Positions 24,761 through 34,251 of a stretch of DNA of 64,000 nucleotides are shown one piece after another. Each line of letters begins with the position of its first letter. Position 1 is the stretch's first letter. The notes under the pieces are model-generated. The model had not been told where the DNA came from. It searched no databases and saw only the letters and a list, made by a program, of their open reading frames with translations. The translations under genes and the position numbers were made by a program. Origin of the DNA: Planctomycetota bacterium (GTDB taxonomy: Bacteria; Planctomycetota; Phycisphaerae; WQYP01); contig JAKBMM010000006.1 in assembly GCA_021831565.1 (NCBI GenBank), positions 1 to 64,000 of the forward strand, in the 5' to 3' direction.

Positions 24761-26008
24761 ATGCCGCGCGTATTCTCAAGCCTGCCGTTTTCTTTTCACC
24801 GGCGGTGGCGGCAATGGGCCCGGCAAACGCGGCACAGAGTGTATTGGGATAGCTGGTTTCCGCACGTTGTGGTGGCGGTTGCGGTTGGTCTTTTGGGGCT
24901 TGCCAATCTACTGGACGGCATCATGCGGGGCGCGCCGGGGTTTCCCGCCCTTGTGCATTTCAAGCCCATGTTGCCTATCGGGCAGGTACTGAAATTGCGC
25001 GGCCTGGCTGGTATTCCACAAGCTGCGGCGGGCGCGGTTATTCTGGTGATGTCTTTGGGATTGGCGTTTCGCTCGCGATTCGCCTGGGCGGTCGCTTTGC
25101 TGTTATCCGCGGCGACACTGGCTTTGATTCTGCATCAAAGCAATTTGCGGTGGGGGACGCTCACCGTTTTCAACGCGTTGCTGCTGATTGTGCTGTTGGT
25201 ATTTCACCGTTCGTTTTCGCGTTCCAGTCTGGCCGCGGGCACCCTTTTCTCCGTGGTCAGCGTGCTTCTGCTGCTGGGGTATTCAGTTTTCGGTTCTTAT
25301 GTGCTGGGCCAGGATTTTTCGCCGCACATCAATACCCTGGCAACCGCTCTGTATTTTTCCGTGGTCACGTTATCCACCGTCGGCTATGGAGACATTGTTC
25401 CCAAGAGCGATGACGCCCGCTTTTTTGTGATATCCGTTATTATTCTGGGCATCACCGTATTTGCAACTTCCATCTCGGCTATTATTGTGCCGCTGGTGAA
25501 TAATCGTATGCAACGCCTCCTGGCCGGAGAAAAAAAACGTATGAAGCAGGATCATTACATTATCATCGGGGACAACGCGCTGGCGCACAACACCTATCGG
25601 GAACTTAAGGCCAGGCATCTGCCGGTGGCGGTGATTGTTTCGACCAAGCCGGAAAATCTGTGGATGCAAGACGGTGATTGGATCGTTGGCGATGCTTCGG
25701 ATATCGAAGTGCTGCGCCAGGCCGGCGGCGAACGGGCGTTGGCCATCCTGGCGCTTCGTGCCGATGATAGTGAAAACGCCTTTATCGTGATGGCGGCCAA
25801 GGAATTGGGAGGCAAGGCCCGCACCGTGGCCGCGGTGAAAAACAGCAAGAATTTCCCGCGTGTGCATCGCGTCGGGCCGGATCTGATCATTGCCCCGGAT
25901 GTGCTTGGCGGCGAATTGCTGGCGATGGCGCTGAGCGGCGAAGAGCTCAACAGCGATCATATCCTCCGGAAATTGTTTATCCCGCATGATGCTCAGAAAG
26001 CCAAATAA
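24761..26008 (+). CDS. kch: Kch-type potassium channel with RCK (TrkA-N) domain
   Basis: This is a predicted voltage-gated-like K+ channel. The N-terminal 215 residues hold several transmembrane helices; the pore region reads ATALYFSVVTLSTVGYGDIVPKSD with the TVGYGD selectivity filter. After the inner helix a cytoplasmic RCK domain follows: DHYIIIGDNALAHNTYRELKARHLPVAVI, VGDASDIEVLRQAG, LALRADDSENAFIVMAAKELG. Length (415) and domain order match E. coli Kch (about 417). GGAAAGG lies six bases before the ATG. The gene is divergent from the DUF218 gene and convergent with the PEGA lipoprotein gene. No further operon partner. Confidence 0.88.
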   Translation: MPRVFSSLPFSFHRRWRQWARQTRHRVYWDSWFPHVVVAVAVGLLGLANLLDGIMRGAPGFPALVHFKPMLPIGQVLKLRGLAGIPQAAAGAVILVMSLGLAFRSRFAWAVALLLSAATLALILHQSNLRWGTLTVFNALLLIVLLVFHRSFSRSSLAAGTLFSVVSVLLLLGYSVFGSYVLGQDFSPHINTLATALYFSVVTLSTVGYGDIVPKSDDARFFVISVIILGITVFATSISAIIVPLVNNRMQRLLAGEKKRMKQDHYIIIGDNALAHNTYRELKARHLPVAVIVSTKPENLWMQDGDWIVGDASDIEVLRQAGGERALAILALRADDSENAFIVMAAKELGGKARTVAAVKNSKNFPRVHRVGPDLIIAPDVLGGELLAMALSGEELNSDHILRKLFIPHDAQKAK

Positions 26009-26055
26009 ACCCCGCCGCGAAGCGACGTCCTCGTGCTCTCTTGGGAGATGGATTC

Positions 26056-26526
26056 TTATTCGCCGCCACTTTTCGGAAGCTGTGCTTTAAGCCGCCGGGC
26101 ATTCTGGATCAGCTGGTCGCTGTTTTCCCGCGGAACCGGCGGTACGGTGAAAGCCCAAATCTCGTGGTCCCGGAATTGTATCGGTAGAAGGCTCGCGACC
26201 AGATCCATGCCGTACCACTCGAACCAGGGCCGGACCGTGGTGCGATGGGTATGCAGGTAATAGTAGTCGTACTTGGGCTTCTGCAGTGTTCCGATGTTCT
26301 TTCGACCCCGCAGGCGCACGCCATACGTGCCGTACCATTTGAAATCAATCGTGCAGGGAGAACGGCCCTTTTCCACATCGTTCAAATACACCAGTGAGCC
26401 GGGAGGATCGGTCACCACGGTGATGGACCGTTCCACGCAACCGCCAACGGCTGAAAACAGCGCCAGCCCCAGAAATATTCCCGCCGATCGAACCGCGCGC
26501 CGTACCGGAAGATTCGCAACATTCAT
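26056..26526 (-). CDS. PEGA-domain lipoprotein
   Basis: The N-terminus (residues 1-30) is a lipoprotein signal ending in a lipobox-like SAVGGC with Cys at about residue 30. A PEGA domain follows: RSITVVTDPPGSLVYLNDVEKGRSPCTIDFKWYGTYGVRLRGR. This type of beta domain is common in surface and envelope proteins. The rest is rich in aromatic residues and unassigned. TAGAAT lies six bases before the ATG and no Shine-Dalgarno is visible, suggesting a leaderless mRNA. It converges on the kch gene with a 47-bp gap and is divergent from trpF with only about 110 bp between starts. Confidence 0.78.
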   Translation of the reverse strand: MNVANLPVRRAVRSAGIFLGLALFSAVGGCVERSITVVTDPPGSLVYLNDVEKGRSPCTIDFKWYGTYGVRLRGRKNIGTLQKPKYDYYYLHTHRTTVRPWFEWYGMDLVASLLPIQFRDHEIWAFTVPPVPRENSDQLIQNARRLKAQLPKSGGE

Positions 26527-26634
26527 ATCGGGATTCTATCCTCGTCTCTTTGGCCAGACCAGTTCCCGACCTCGGATAAGTGGCGCGGGGGAGGCAGCGC
26601 CCCGCCGCCGGCCAATGGAGTTACAATATCGCCC

Positions 26635-27306
26635 ATGGAACGCACGCGTGTGAAAATCTGCGGTATCACCCGTCCCCAGGACGCCGTGCTCGCCGCCGCG
26701 GCCGGCGCCGATGCGATCGGTCTGAATTTCGTCGGCGGTCCGCGTAAAATCGACATCAAAACCGCCGACGCAATTCTCCGGGTTCTGCCGCCGCTGGTTG
26801 GTACGGTGGCCTTGATCAACATGGATCCCGAACAGCGCGGCGATGATTTTTATACGCTCCGCGAGCGTCTGACGATTCGCTATTTTCAGCTTTACGGCTC
26901 TTGGGACGAGATCGGGTTTAGCGACGGCATCATCGCCGCCACCGGACTTTGGCCGGTGGTGCGCGTGGCTGCCAAAGCGGATGTGATGAACCTGGCAATC
27001 CACGTGCGGCAGTGGAATTTTCCGCCCGCGGCAATTGTGCTAGACGCTTTTTCTCCGGAAAAACAGGGTGGCGCCGGTATGGCGTTTGATTGGAATTGGA
27101 TCGCCGAAGCCCGTGCCGCGGGCATCCTGGACCAACTACCGCCGCTGGTGCTGGGCGGAGGGTTGAATCCTGATAATGTCGGGGAAGCCATTCGCATTGC
27201 CCGCCCTTGGGCGGTGGATGTATCCAGCGGCGTCGAAATACCATCCCAGCCGGGGAAAAAGGATCCGGTTCGCTTGCAAGCGTTCATGCAGGCGGTGGTG
27301 GCGTAG
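26635..27306 (+). CDS. trpF: phosphoribosylanthranilate isomerase
   Basis: TrpF converts N-(5-phosphoribosyl)anthranilate to CdRP in tryptophan synthesis. The TIM barrel shows the landmarks RVKICGITRPQDAVLAAAAGADAIGLNF (catalytic Cys in KICGIT), YFQLYG, AIVLDAFSPEKQGGAGMAFDW (catalytic Asp), LVLGGGLNPDNVGEAI and AVDVSSGVE. The 223-residue size is normal. TACAAT ends seven bases before the ATG and there is no Shine-Dalgarno, so it may be leaderless. It is not with other trp genes. Its 3' end overlaps the convergent cobA-hemD gene by 23 bases. Confidence 0.94.
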   Translation: MERTRVKICGITRPQDAVLAAAAGADAIGLNFVGGPRKIDIKTADAILRVLPPLVGTVALINMDPEQRGDDFYTLRERLTIRYFQLYGSWDEIGFSDGIIAATGLWPVVRVAAKADVMNLAIHVRQWNFPPAAIVLDAFSPEKQGGAGMAFDWNWIAEARAAGILDQLPPLVLGGGLNPDNVGEAIRIARPWAVDVSSGVEIPSQPGKKDPVRLQAFMQAVVA

Positions 27307-28906
27307 GCGATCCTGCCTGAACCGTTAGCGCCTGAATCATGCCGGGAATGTCATGCCGTGCCGCTTCCGCCGTGGGCGGCCAGCCGAGCCGGCGTAGCGC
27401 CGCCGAAGTGATCGGGCCGATCGAAAGCCGGTTGGTGCGTGCGACCCGGTCCCTTAGTTCCGGCGGGAGCAGGGCGTGCAGATTAGTTGCCGTCGAAGCG
27501 CTGGTGAAGGTAATCCAGTCGACCATGCCGTTCCGGAGCGCCTCAATCGCCTCGGCGCAGAGCGTTTTAGGCGCGACGGTTTGGTAAATCGCCATATCTT
27601 CCACCACGGCGCCGGCACGGATCAATTCCCGCCGCAACTCTCCGCGGGCGATATCGGCGCGAAGCAGGAGGAATTGTTGTCCCTTCAGGTCACCTTTGTC
27701 TCCCAACCGCTCAATCAATTCAGCAGCAAGTTTTTCGCCTATGAATTCTTCGGGTACCAAGTCCGCCGTGATGCCGACGGTGCGCAATACCTCGGCGGTG
27801 GCTGGTCCGATGGCTGCTACGCGGCGGGGGAAAGCCCGCGCATCCAAGTGAAGCTCTCCCATGCGCCGCCATGCGGCTTCCACGCCATTGGGACTGGAGA
27901 AGACTACGCAGTCATATCGGTTCAGTTGCGCCAGCGCCTGATCGATGGCGAATTCGTCGGCTGCGGGGGCCAGTTCTATGACGGGCGATTCAATGACGTT
28001 GGCGCCCAAGTCCGCAAGCCGCGTCGATAACCGCCCGGCTTGCGGGCGGGTACGCGTTACCAGCACGGTTTTACCGAAGAGCGGGCGGCTTTCAAACCAG
28101 TTGAGTTCTGCCCGCAGATTCACAACCTGCCCGATGATGGTAATCGCCGGGGCCTGGATTCCGGCTTTTCGGGCCGCCTCGGCAAGACCGGCCAGCGTGC
28201 TGACAATCGTCCGCTGGCGGGGGTAAGTGGCCCACTGAATCACCGCCGCCGGCATATCCGCAGCCATACCCGCGGCATGGAGCCGGCGGGTGATTTCCGG
28301 CAGGGCCTGGACGCCCATGTAAAACACCAGTGTTCCGCCAAGGGCCGCCAGGGATTCATAGTTTAAGCCGGAATCCGGGATCTCTTCATGATCGTACGCG
28401 GCCTGCTTCCGATGGCCGGTGATAAAAGTCACCGTGCGGGTAAAATCGCGGTGGGTGACGGGGATACCGGCATACGCGGGTCCGGCAATTCCCGCCGTAA
28501 TTCCGGGAATAACGGCAAAATGAATGCCCTGCGTCCGCAGGTATTGGGCCTCTTCACCCCCGCGCCCGAACACGTAAGGATCGCCGCCCTTGAGCCGGAC
28601 CACCACGCGTTCCGTTCGAGCAATGTCACCGGCTGTTTGCCGGGCCTTTTGCACCAGCAGAGCGTTGATCCGGTCCTGGTCCAGCGTGTGCCGCGCGGCT
28701 GATTTTCCGGCGTATATCTTCTCGGTGTCCGGTGGACACAAATCCAGCAGGGCGGGATTGACCAGGGCGTCATAAACCACAACCGCCGCCCGCTTAAGAA
28801 CCGCCGCGCCGGCTTGCGTGAGCAAACCGGGATCGCCGGCGCCGCCGCCGACAAGATAAACCATGGGGCGGGTCCCGGCGGCGGTTGATTTCGTCTTGCG
28901 CGACAT
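27284..28906 (-). CDS. cobA-hemD: uroporphyrinogen-III C-methyltransferase / uroporphyrinogen-III synthase fusion
   Basis: This is a two-domain enzyme. The N-terminal half (about residues 12-255) is a SAM-dependent uroporphyrinogen-III methyltransferase: VYLVGGGAGDPGLLTQAG, VVVYDALVNPALLDLCP, VRLKGGDPYVFGRGGEEA, GIPVTHRD. The C-terminal half is a HemD-type synthase: TVLVTRTRPQAGRLSTRLADLGANVIESPVIELAP, VVFSSPNGVEAAW, and ITFTSASTATNLHALL. It would close the tetrapyrrole ring and direct it to siroheme or cobalamin. TACAAT stands seven bases before ATG 28906 with no Shine-Dalgarno; ATG 28915 is an alternative. It converges on trpF with a 23-bp overlap. Confidence 0.92.
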   Translation of the reverse strand: MSRKTKSTAAGTRPMVYLVGGGAGDPGLLTQAGAAVLKRAAVVVYDALVNPALLDLCPPDTEKIYAGKSAARHTLDQDRINALLVQKARQTAGDIARTERVVVRLKGGDPYVFGRGGEEAQYLRTQGIHFAVIPGITAGIAGPAYAGIPVTHRDFTRTVTFITGHRKQAAYDHEEIPDSGLNYESLAALGGTLVFYMGVQALPEITRRLHAAGMAADMPAAVIQWATYPRQRTIVSTLAGLAEAARKAGIQAPAITIIGQVVNLRAELNWFESRPLFGKTVLVTRTRPQAGRLSTRLADLGANVIESPVIELAPAADEFAIDQALAQLNRYDCVVFSSPNGVEAAWRRMGELHLDARAFPRRVAAIGPATAEVLRTVGITADLVPEEFIGEKLAAELIERLGDKGDLKGQQFLLLRADIARGELRRELIRAGAVVEDMAIYQTVAPKTLCAEAIEALRNGMVDWITFTSASTATNLHALLPPELRDRVARTNRLSIGPITSAALRRLGWPPTAEAARHDIPGMIQALTVQAGSPTPPPPA

Positions 28907-28997
28907 GCGAGGCATTGTATAACAATTACAAAAATTCAACCTTTGGCCGACTATGGTCGATAGATATAACGGTAGTCGTAGTTTCCTCCCATAATCT

Positions 28998-29040
28998 GGG
29001 CCGCCTGTTGTGCGTTGCAGTGGGCGGCCCCGTTTTTTTT
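28998..29040 (+). terminator. orphan plus-strand intrinsic terminator
   Basis: GGGCCGCC (28998-29005), a 17-base loop, GGCGGCCC (29023-29030), C, G, then eight T (29033-29040). It points along the plus strand although the flanking genes are both minus-strand, so it could end a small plus-strand RNA or block antisense transcription. The T-run touches the stop codon of the metallo-hydrolase. Confidence 0.6.
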
Positions 29041-29722
29041 AGAGTAGATCGAAGCTTTCGCCCGGCTGGAGGATCGCCGGCTTGATGTCCTTCTGCCGCA
29101 AAGACCGGCCAAACGCCGCGGCATCCTGCCTGATCGGCGGGAAAGTGTTGTAATGGATCGGCAACACACAGCGGGCCTGGAGCATTTCCGCGGCCAGCAG
29201 GGCATGGTCCGGCCCCATGGTGAAGCAATCGCCGATGGGCAGGCAGGCCAGATCAATTTTCCATAACCGACCGATTAAAGCCATGTCGCCGAACAGAGCC
29301 GTGTCGCCGGCGAAATAGATGTTCCGTTCGCCGATCTGCACCATCCAGCCCCCCGGCACACCACCGGGCGTTCCGTCCTGAAACGTACTGGTATGAATGG
29401 CAAAAGTGAGCGCGGCCCGCCCGAAAGGAAAATTCATTCCTCCGCCGATGTTCATCCCCGCGGTTTTCAGACCCTGCCTGGAATAATACTGGCTGATTTC
29501 AAAATTGGCGGCGATGGTGGCACCGGTCCGTTTGGCGATCCGCACCGTGTCGTCCACGTGGTCAAAATGCGCGTGGCTCAGAAGAATGTATTGTGGATTT
29601 ACCTGGTCTGATTTCACATCCGCCAACGGATTCTGATCGTAAAAGGGATCAAGTTGCACGCGCTGCCCGCCGGAATGTATCTCCAGACACGCATGGCCGT
29701 GATAGATGATTTTAACCGCCAT
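29039..29722 (-). CDS. UPF0173 metal-dependent hydrolase
   Basis: This is a metallo-beta-lactamase-fold hydrolase of the UPF0173 family, substrate unknown. Residues about 1-60 read MAVKIIYHGHACLEIHSGG, LDPFYDQNPLA and YILLSHAHFDHVDDTV, with the zinc ligands in HAHFDH. Further ligands occur in FAGDTALFGDM and LPIHYNTFPP. Length (227) matches the family. GGAGG precedes the ATG by five bases. It lies between cobA-hemD and cysK on the same strand, but gaps of over 100 bp on each side make a common operon unsure. Confidence 0.9.
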   Translation of the reverse strand: MAVKIIYHGHACLEIHSGGQRVQLDPFYDQNPLADVKSDQVNPQYILLSHAHFDHVDDTVRIAKRTGATIAANFEISQYYSRQGLKTAGMNIGGGMNFPFGRAALTFAIHTSTFQDGTPGGVPGGWMVQIGERNIYFAGDTALFGDMALIGRLWKIDLACLPIGDCFTMGPDHALLAAEMLQARCVLPIHYNTFPPIRQDAAAFGRSLRQKDIKPAILQPGESFDLL

Positions 29723-29882
29723 CAGTCGCCTCCGAATATTAACCTATCCAGATAACTAAGGCTACGGCGCTGCTTTCCCGCGTTCTTGGGTTTTGGTGCA
29801 TCGGTTTCGTGTTTATCCTGTCGGCCCCGCCATGGTCATGATCTTCTCTTGGATGGAATGCCCGACTCCCGTTTAGCGCCGA

Positions 29883-30836
29883 TCAGACGTCAAGTCCTTC
29901 AAACATGGCGGTGCTGATGTAGCGTTCGCCCGTCGAGGCCATGACGGTCACGATGATTTTCCCCTTCATTTCCGGGCGTGCCGCCACTTGCGCCGCCGCC
30001 CACATGTTGGCCCCGGAACTGATGCCCGCGAGAATTCCCTCTTTCTTCGCCAGCCTTTTGGCCCATTCAAACGCATCCTCGTTGCTAACCTGGATCACTT
30101 CGTCCACCAGGTTTACGTAAAGATTCTTCGGGATAAATCCCGCTCCCGCCCCCTGGATTTTGTGCGGCCCCGGCTTGAGCGGCTGATTCGCCTTGCATTG
30201 CGTGATGACGGGCGAACCGCTCGGCTCAACGGCAATCGCCTTGAAATTGGGATTGCGTTTCTTGATCACGCCGGCCACTCCGCTGATGGTGCCTCCGGTA
30301 CCCACTGCGGCGACGAGACAATCCACTTTTCCGTCGGTGTCATTCCAGATTTCCTCGGCCGTGGTGGTCCTGTGAATTTCCACATTGGCGGGATTGTCGA
30401 ACTGTTTGGCGACGAGCGCATTTTTGTCCATCGTCGCCGCTTCGTTGCAGCGACGGATGGCGCCCGGCATACCCTCCGCAGCCGGGGTTAGCACCAGGTC
30501 CGCGCCTAAAATTCGCAGCAATTTACGCCGCTCCAGCGACATGCTCTCCGGCATGTACAGGGTCAGTTTGTAACCTTTGGCCGCGCATACATACGCCAGG
30601 GCAATACCGGTGTTGCCGCTGGTGGCTTCCATGATGTGCGTGTTCTTGTTGATTTGTCCTTCGCGCTCGGCGGCTTCAATCATCGCCACGCCGATACGGT
30701 CTTTCACGCTGCCGAGTGGATTGAAAAACTCGCATTTGGCGTAGACCGTGGCCTGCCCGGGCGGTATCAGCCGGTTGATTTTCACGAGGGGAGTGTTGCC
30801 CATTGTTTTGGTGATGTCGGAATAAAGTTTGGACAT
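29883..30836 (-). CDS. cysK: cysteine synthase A (O-acetylserine sulfhydrylase)
   Basis: This PLP enzyme makes cysteine from O-acetylserine and sulfide. NPLGSVKDRIGVAMI contains the PLP lysine (about residue 43); MEATSGNTGIALAYV is the substrate-binding TSGNTG loop; VAAVGTGGTISGV binds the PLP phosphate; AGISSGANMWAA follows. At 317 residues the length is typical. AAGGAG precedes the ATG, and a TTGACA-17-TAGTCT promoter lies about 30 bases upstream. It is a single gene facing away from sucA; the partner cysE is not in the window. Confidence 0.95.
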   Translation of the reverse strand: MSKLYSDITKTMGNTPLVKINRLIPPGQATVYAKCEFFNPLGSVKDRIGVAMIEAAEREGQINKNTHIMEATSGNTGIALAYVCAAKGYKLTLYMPESMSLERRKLLRILGADLVLTPAAEGMPGAIRRCNEAATMDKNALVAKQFDNPANVEIHRTTTAEEIWNDTDGKVDCLVAAVGTGGTISGVAGVIKKRNPNFKAIAVEPSGSPVITQCKANQPLKPGPHKIQGAGAGFIPKNLYVNLVDEVIQVSNEDAFEWAKRLAKKEGILAGISSGANMWAAAQVAARPEMKGKIIVTVMASTGERYISTAMFEGLDV

Positions 30837-31176
30837 GGAATCTCCTTTTTTTCTAATATGTATTGTAGACTAGGACGCTACGCCAGTCATGTCAATATGC
30901 GCCGGGGGATGATTCCGATAATCTCATTGGTGTATTTCTCCAATATAATATATACGGTTTGGTTTGGTCCGGCGGCATTTTATTCCAAAGGGGTCTCAAC
31001 TCCAACCCAAACCGGCGCGGTATTAAGATTATAGAAGAGGGGACGATGGCTATTTACGTGTACGCGAAAATGCGGACGCTATTCAGAAGGTGACTTTACC
31101 TACCTGGATCGGCTATGCTTAGGTACAAGAACATGAAAAGGGCCGCGATACCGACCCATCAACCCGGAGATTGGAC
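30837..31176. other. cysK-sucA divergent intergenic region
   Basis: This 340-bp AT-richer spacer carries the cysK promoter. A plus-strand TATAAT (30944-30949), with no good -35, may contribute to sucA transcription. No coding frame or riboswitch-like structure is recognisable. Confidence 0.45.
30867..30895 (-). promoter_or_regulatory. candidate cysK promoter
   Basis: On the minus strand a perfect TTGACA (30895-30890) and TAGTCT (30872-30867) are spaced by 17 bases, about 30 bases before the cysK ATG. Overlapping alternative: TACAAT a few bases further downstream. Confidence 0.5.
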
Positions 31177-34059
31177 GTGGATACCACAGACCCAATGGAG
31201 CCAATGATTGATTCCGTTAATACGCTCAGTGCTGATTTTATCCAGGACCTTTACGAGCGATGGAAAAAGAATCCCCGATCGGTCGATCCACAGTGGCAGT
31301 GGTTCTTCCGCGGTTTTGATCTGGCCGCCGACGGTCAGGCGGTCGGCGCCCGGCGCACCGCAATGGCGGCGGACCAACCGCGCGTAACGTCGGCGGGCGA
31401 ACCGGATCTGCAAATCGCCGACCTGATCCACAGCTATCGCGAACTGGGCCACTTGATCGCCGACCTCGATCCCCTGGGGCACAACCAGGCGGAGCATCCT
31501 CTGCTGGAACTCGCCGAATTCGGGTTGAGCGAAAATGACCTGGACCGCATGGTCAATTCCGGCAGTTTCGGCCGTGCGGCGGTGATGCCGCTGCGCCAGC
31601 TTATTGCGATGCTGCGAACCACGTACAGCGGCACGTTTGCCGTGGAATATATGGACATCCGCGACCCGGCGCAACGGGCGTTTCTCCAGGAGCGGATGGA
31701 ACCGGCACTCAACAAGCCCGAATTAAACACCGAACAGCGCCGCTTTCTCATGTCGCGGTTAATCGCCGCGGAGGATTTTGAACAATTTCTTCAGCGACGC
31801 CATCCGACCGTCAAGCGTTTCTCCATCGAAGGGGCGGAAACGCTCATCCTTCTGCTGGACGAACTGATCGAACACGGCGCACGGCACGGCTTGGACGAAA
31901 TGGTGCTGGGCATGGCGCACCGCGGCCGGCTTAACGTACTGGCCCATATTCTGGAAAAACCCTACGAAATGATCCTGGCCGAAGTGCTCGATCGGCCGCA
32001 AAAATTCGGCGGCGACGGCGATGTGAAATATCACCTTGGTTACGCCTGCGATCACCTGACCGCCCAGGGCAAAGCGGTGCACCTGTCGCTTACCGCCAAT
32101 CCGAGCCACCTGGAAGTTGTGGACCCGGTGGTGGAAGGAATCGTACGGGCCAAGCAGAACCGCAAAGGCGACGCGGAACGGCAGCGCGTGGTTCCCGTAT
32201 TAATCCACGGCGATGCCGCCTTCACCGGTCAGGGCATTGTGGCCGAAACACTATATCTCTCGGAACTCGAAGCGTACCGCACCGGCGGCACGATCCACAT
32301 TATTGTCAACAATCAGATCGGTTTCACCACCGACCCGTCTGACTCCCGTTTTACCCGCTATCCCAGCGATGTGGCCAAAGCCATCCAGTCGCCGGTTTTT
32401 CATGTCAACGGCGACGATCCGGAAGCGGTGGTGCATGCGGCCCGTCTGGCGGTGGAATTCCGCCAACGGTTCAAAGCGGACACCATCATCGACCTGGTTT
32501 GCTACCGCCGCCACGGCCACAACGAAATGGATGATCCGACCATTACCCAGCCTGTGATGTACCGGGAAATCGCCGGGCATCAGACGGTGCGGAATATTTA
32601 CGCCCGCCGCCTTCTGGAAACCGGCCAGATCACCCAGGATCAGCTCGACCAGATGGCCCGCAACGTGCACGAACGGCTGGAAAAAGCCCACGAATACGCC
32701 CAGACGTTCAAACCAACCGACCAGCCGCCGCCCACCCACGGTCCGTGGAAAGACCTGACGAAAGTGCCACGCGACATTCGCGACTGGCGCTGCGACACCG
32801 CCGTGCCCGCCGCCAGGCTCATCGATATCGCCGAAAAAGTTTGCCGACCGCCGGAAGGCTTCCACCTCCACCCCAAGGTAGCCCAGATGTTTCAGCGCCG
32901 CCTGGAATGCGTACGACAAGGCGCCGGCATCGACTGGGGTACGGGTGAGATGCTGGCCCTCGGCTCGCTGCTGGATGAAGGCGTGTGGGTCCGCTTGACC
33001 GGCCAGGATGTATGCCGCGGAACTTTCAGTCACCGCAACGCCGTGCTTTACGACTCCCAGACCGGACGGCCTTTTGTGCCCCTGGCCGCGTTTTGTGAAG
33101 GTCGATCGCGTTTTACCATCATCAATACCATGCTCTCGGAACTGGCGGTGGTGGGTTTTGAATACGGCTTCGCCTCCGCCGATCCGCTGGCACTGGTGAT
33201 ATGGGAAGCGCAGTTCGGCGATTTTGTAAACATGTCCCAGCCGATCATCGACCAGTTCCTGGTCAGTGCGGAAACCAAGTGGGGCAAATGCAACGGCCTG
33301 GTGATGCTCCTGCCGCACGGATACGAGGGCGCGGGGCCCGAACATTCCCACGCCCGCCTGGAACGGTTTCTCCAGCTTGCCGCGGAAGACAACATCCAGG
33401 TATGCAATCCCACCACGCCGGCGCAGTATTTCCACTTGCTGCGCCGGCAGATTCTCCGCGGCTTCCGCAAGCCGCTGATCGTGATGGCGCCCAAGAGCCT
33501 TCTGCGCAGCAAGTTCGCCGTGTCCAGCCTCGATGCTTTCGCCCGTGGCCAGTTTGAGGAAATCATCGACGAAGAACCGCGGATCGACCGTTCGCGCATC
33601 CGCCGCGTGCTGATATGCAGCGGCAAGATTTATTACGAACTTCTCGCCCAGCGCGACAAGCATCGCCTGACGGACATCGCCATTTTGCGCCTGGAGCAGA
33701 TTTACCCGTTCCATGCGGAGCGGCTTACGCAGATCGCCGGCGCCTATCCCAAAGGCGTGGAAATGGTCTGGGTCCAGGAAGAACCGCGCAACAACGGCGT
33801 GTATCCGTTCATCGGCGCCAAGTTGCACTATTATTGGCCGGGTATGCAGAAATTAATCTATATTGGCCGCAAGCCTTCGTGCAGCCCGGCCGCCGGTTCC
33901 TACGAACGGCACACGCGCGAGCAGGCGGAAATCATCGCCCGGGCGCTGAATCTCAATCCGGCGGAGTTGGCCAAACCGCCGTTGGAAACAGCGCCGGATC
34001 TCAAGCCCCCGCCGCCGAGCGAGGTGGAAGTGTCCGAAGGCGTTCCCGTTGCCAAATGA
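31177..34059 (+). CDS. sucA: 2-oxoglutarate dehydrogenase E1 component
   Basis: This is the thiamine-diphosphate decarboxylase of the 2-oxoglutarate dehydrogenase complex. The N-terminus has the E2-binding-type segment (ADFIQDLYERWKKNPRSVDPQWQWFF). Core motifs are GMAHRGRLNVLAHIL, SLTANPSHLEVVDPVVEGIVRAKQ, HGDAAFTGQGIVAETL, IVNNQIGFTTDP, and the C-terminal LPHGYEGAGPEHSHARLERFLQL and PKSLLRSKFAVS. Length of about 960 is normal. The start is uncertain: GTG 31177 lies seven bases after GGAG; TTG 31171 and ATG 31195 are alternatives. sucB follows after about 190 bp. No lpd (E3) gene is near. Confidence 0.95.
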   Translation: MDTTDPMEPMIDSVNTLSADFIQDLYERWKKNPRSVDPQWQWFFRGFDLAADGQAVGARRTAMAADQPRVTSAGEPDLQIADLIHSYRELGHLIADLDPLGHNQAEHPLLELAEFGLSENDLDRMVNSGSFGRAAVMPLRQLIAMLRTTYSGTFAVEYMDIRDPAQRAFLQERMEPALNKPELNTEQRRFLMSRLIAAEDFEQFLQRRHPTVKRFSIEGAETLILLLDELIEHGARHGLDEMVLGMAHRGRLNVLAHILEKPYEMILAEVLDRPQKFGGDGDVKYHLGYACDHLTAQGKAVHLSLTANPSHLEVVDPVVEGIVRAKQNRKGDAERQRVVPVLIHGDAAFTGQGIVAETLYLSELEAYRTGGTIHIIVNNQIGFTTDPSDSRFTRYPSDVAKAIQSPVFHVNGDDPEAVVHAARLAVEFRQRFKADTIIDLVCYRRHGHNEMDDPTITQPVMYREIAGHQTVRNIYARRLLETGQITQDQLDQMARNVHERLEKAHEYAQTFKPTDQPPPTHGPWKDLTKVPRDIRDWRCDTAVPAARLIDIAEKVCRPPEGFHLHPKVAQMFQRRLECVRQGAGIDWGTGEMLALGSLLDEGVWVRLTGQDVCRGTFSHRNAVLYDSQTGRPFVPLAAFCEGRSRFTIINTMLSELAVVGFEYGFASADPLALVIWEAQFGDFVNMSQPIIDQFLVSAETKWGKCNGLVMLLPHGYEGAGPEHSHARLERFLQLAAEDNIQVCNPTTPAQYFHLLRRQILRGFRKPLIVMAPKSLLRSKFAVSSLDAFARGQFEEIIDEEPRIDRSRIRRVLICSGKIYYELLAQRDKHRLTDIAILRLEQIYPFHAERLTQIAGAYPKGVEMVWVQEEPRNNGVYPFIGAKLHYYWPGMQKLIYIGRKPSCSPAAGSYERHTREQAEIIARALNLNPAELAKPPLETAPDLKPPPPSEVEVSEGVPVAK

Positions 34060-34251
34060 GGACTCCAGAGAGATGATCATGACGCGCCGCTTGCCTCGCT
34101 GAGGATGAAAATAACCCCGGGGCGCCAGTGGGGGGGCGCCCGACGCCTGGGCATGAGATTTTTCCGCGGCGCCATCCCGGAGCCTGCGGATTATTCCCGC
34201 CGCGGACCCGGCGGGTAATATTGGACGGCCGTTATTGAAAGAAAGAGTATC

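Noticed and set aside
28907-29038. Cobalamin riboswitch before cobA-hemD
   Set aside because: The spacer is about 130 bp, lacks a recognisable B12-box, and cobA-hemD appears to start leaderless.
32251-33828. 525-codon minus-strand open frame opposite sucA
   Set aside because: Shadow of the well-conserved sucA gene, no family resemblance and no ribosome-binding site.
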